Below are positions 13,308 to 14,707 of a stretch of 14,707 nt of DNA, piece after piece. Position 1 is the stretch's first letter. Each line of letters begins with the position of its first letter. Made by a program: the position numbers and the translations under genes. The DNA comes from CAZALT01 sp964485515 (GTDB lineage Bacteria; Actinomycetota; Acidimicrobiia; Acidimicrobiales; Acidimicrobilacustridaceae): positions 1-14,707 of the forward strand of contig CAZALT010000087.1 of NCBI GenBank assembly GCA_964485515.1, written 5' to 3'. The notes beneath the pieces were generated by a model. The model was given only the letters and a program-made list of their open reading frames with translations, was not told the origin of the DNA and searched no databases.

Positions 13308-14707
13308 GGGACGGTCTCCGGACGAGGTGGGGTGGCGGGGGCGCCAGGTGAGGGCGTGCGGTCGGCCGCGGCGAGCACGGCATCGAGCTTGCCGAGCAGG
13401 TCGAGCGCGGCTTCGGCGATGACCGTGCCCGGCGGGAAGATGGCCGCCGCGCCGGCTTCGAGCAGCTCGTCGAAGTCCTGGGGCGGGATGACGCCACCCA
13501 CGACGATCATGATGTCGTCGCGACCCAGCTCGGCCAGCTCGGCGCGCAGCTCGGGGACCAAGGTCAGGTGCCCGGCGGCGAGCGACGACGCACCCACGAC
13601 GTGCACATCGGCCTCGACCGCCTGGCGGGCCACCTCGGCCGGCGTCTGGAACAGCGGGCCGACGTCCACGTCGAAGCCGAGGTCGGCGAAGGCGGTGGCG
13701 ATGACCTTCTGGCCCCGGTCGTGGCCGTCCTGGCCCATCTTGGCCACGAGCGTTCGGGGTCGACGCCCGTAGCGCGTGGCGAAGTCGTCGACCGCTTCTC
13801 GTGCCTGCTTGGCGATCGGTGACCCGCCGACCTCGTTGCGGTACACCCCCGAGATGGTGCGGATCGCCGCGGTGTGGCGGCCGTAGACGCTCTCCAAGGC
13901 ATCGCTGATCTCACCGACCGACGCGCTGCACCGAGCCGCGTCCACCGCCAACTTCAACAGGTTGACGGACAGCTCGTTGCCCCGTCGGCCCTCGGCCGCG
14001 GCCCGAGCAGAATCGGTGAGTCGACTCAGTGCCTCCTCGCACGCCCGCTCGTCGCGTTCGGCGCGCAGCCGTTCGAGCTTGGCGATCTGCTCGGCCCGCA
14101 CCATGGTGTTGTCGATCTTGAGCACGTCGATCGGGTCGTCGACCTCGAGCTGGTACTTGTTGATGCCGATGACCGGCTGGCGTCCGGAGTCGATGCGGGC
14201 CTGCGTGCGCGCCGCCGCCTCTTCGATGCGGAGCTTGGGGATGCCCTCCTCGATGGCCGCGGTCATGCCGCCGGCCTGTTCGACCTCTTCGATGTGGGCC
14301 CACGCCTTGCGGGCCAGCTCGTTGGTGAGCCGTTCGACGTGGTAGCTCCCGCCCCACGGGTCGATCACCCGGCAGGTGCCCGACTCCTGCTGGAGGAACA
14401 GCTGGGTGTTGCGGGCGATTCGGGCGCTGAAGTCGGTGGGCAGGGCCAGTGCCTCGTCCAGCGCGTTGGTGTGCAGGGACTGGGTGTGGCCCTGGGTGGC
14501 GGCCATGGCCTCGACGCACGTGCGGATGACGTTGTTGAACACGTCCTGGGCGGTGAGCGACCATCCGGAGGTCTGGCAGTGCGTGCGCAGCGAGAGCGAC
14601 TTGTCGCTCTGCGGGTCGAACTTCTTGACGAGCTTCGCCCAGATGAGCCGGGCGGCGCGCATCTTGGCCACCTCCATGAAGAAGTTCATGCCGATGGCCC
14701 AGAAGAA
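13304..14707 (-). CDS. mutB: Methylmalonyl-CoA mutase large subunit, C-terminal part (cut by right edge)
   Basis: The visible 467 residues are the C-terminal portion of the adenosylcobalamin-dependent enzyme that interconverts (R)-methylmalonyl-CoA and succinyl-CoA in propionate and odd-chain or branched-chain breakdown. The frame is open to the window edge, so the N-terminal half of the catalytic barrel is missing. The barrel part carries THCQTSGWSLTAQD, TQSLHTNALDEALALPTDFSAR and DPWGGSYHVE, all typical of the large subunit. The B12-binding domain (from about 14689 minus 930 bases) holds the DxHxxG motif in MGQDGHDRGQ, with the cobalt-coordinating histidine coded near 13723, and the following GASSLAAGH and VVGGVIPPQD strands. 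Its stop overlaps meaB by GTGA. An isobutyryl-CoA or other acyl-CoA mutase is less likely because the barrel and B12 domain are fused and the sequence reads as classic MCM. Confidence 0.95.
   Translation of the reverse strand, partial: FFWAIGMNFFMEVAKMRAARLIWAKLVKKFDPQSDKSLSLRTHCQTSGWSLTAQDVFNNVIRTCVEAMAATQGHTQSLHTNALDEALALPTDFSARIARNTQLFLQQESGTCRVIDPWGGSYHVERLTNELARKAWAHIEEVEQAGGMTAAIEEGIPKLRIEEAAARTQARIDSGRQPVIGINKYQLEVDDPIDVLKIDNTMVRAEQIAKLERLRAERDERACEEALSRLTDSARAAAEGRRGNELSVNLLKLAVDAARCSASVGEISDALESVYGRHTAAIRTISGVYRNEVGGSPIAKQAREAVDDFATRYGRRPRTLVAKMGQDGHDRGQKVIATAFADLGFDVDVGPLFQTPAEVARQAVEADVHVVGASSLAAGHLTLVPELRAELAELGRDDIMIVVGGVIPPQDFDELLEAGAAAIFPPGTVIAEAALDLLGKLDAVLAAADRTPSPGAPATPPRPETVP

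Overview
This is high-GC DNA (strong G/C bias at third codon positions, several GTG starts) from what is most likely an actinobacterium. The mix of DtxR/IdeR-type iron boxes, an HmuTUV heme importer, an LPXTG-anchored surface protein, S-layer homology (SLH) proteins and an actinobacterial-style methylmalonyl-CoA mutase/MeaB pair would fit Acidimicrobiia (Ilumatobacter-like). That placement is inference from gene content, not a database result. All genes are on the minus strand except heme oxygenase.

Positions 1-5518 form a heme-iron acquisition locus. Reading leftward from 4630 there is a signal-peptide protein with two neocarzinostatin-like repeats and a C-terminal membrane anchor, then the lipoprotein HmuT, the permease HmuU and the ATPase HmuV. 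A second secreted protein, cut by the left edge, follows HmuV behind its own iron box. Heme oxygenase (4841-5518, plus strand) diverges from this operon. The 210-bp divergent region holds an IdeR-like box over the leftward promoter and, on the heme-oxygenase side, three GAC-N5-GTC operator-like repeats spaced exactly 21 bp apart. Together the genes suggest surface capture, import and cytoplasmic degradation of heme under iron control, with a probable second regulator.

Positions 5505-11695 encode three large cell-surface proteins: a von Willebrand A-domain protein with an LPRTG sorting signal, and a tandem pair of paralogues combining an N-terminal DUF4430/transcobalamin-like region, an alpha-toroid repeat region and three C-terminal SLH domains. 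Positions 11696-12242 hold no gene I can support.

Positions 12243-14707 carry the G-protein chaperone MeaB and the C-terminal part of the B12-dependent methylmalonyl-CoA mutase large subunit, overlapping by GTGA. The transcobalamin-like surface proteins lie beside this B12 enzyme pair, which may or may not be coincidence. The most novel candidates are the neocarzinostatin-type repeat protein where HtaA-type heme receptors usually sit, the 21-bp-phased operator array in front of heme oxygenase, and the duplicated SLH/transcobalamin-like proteins.
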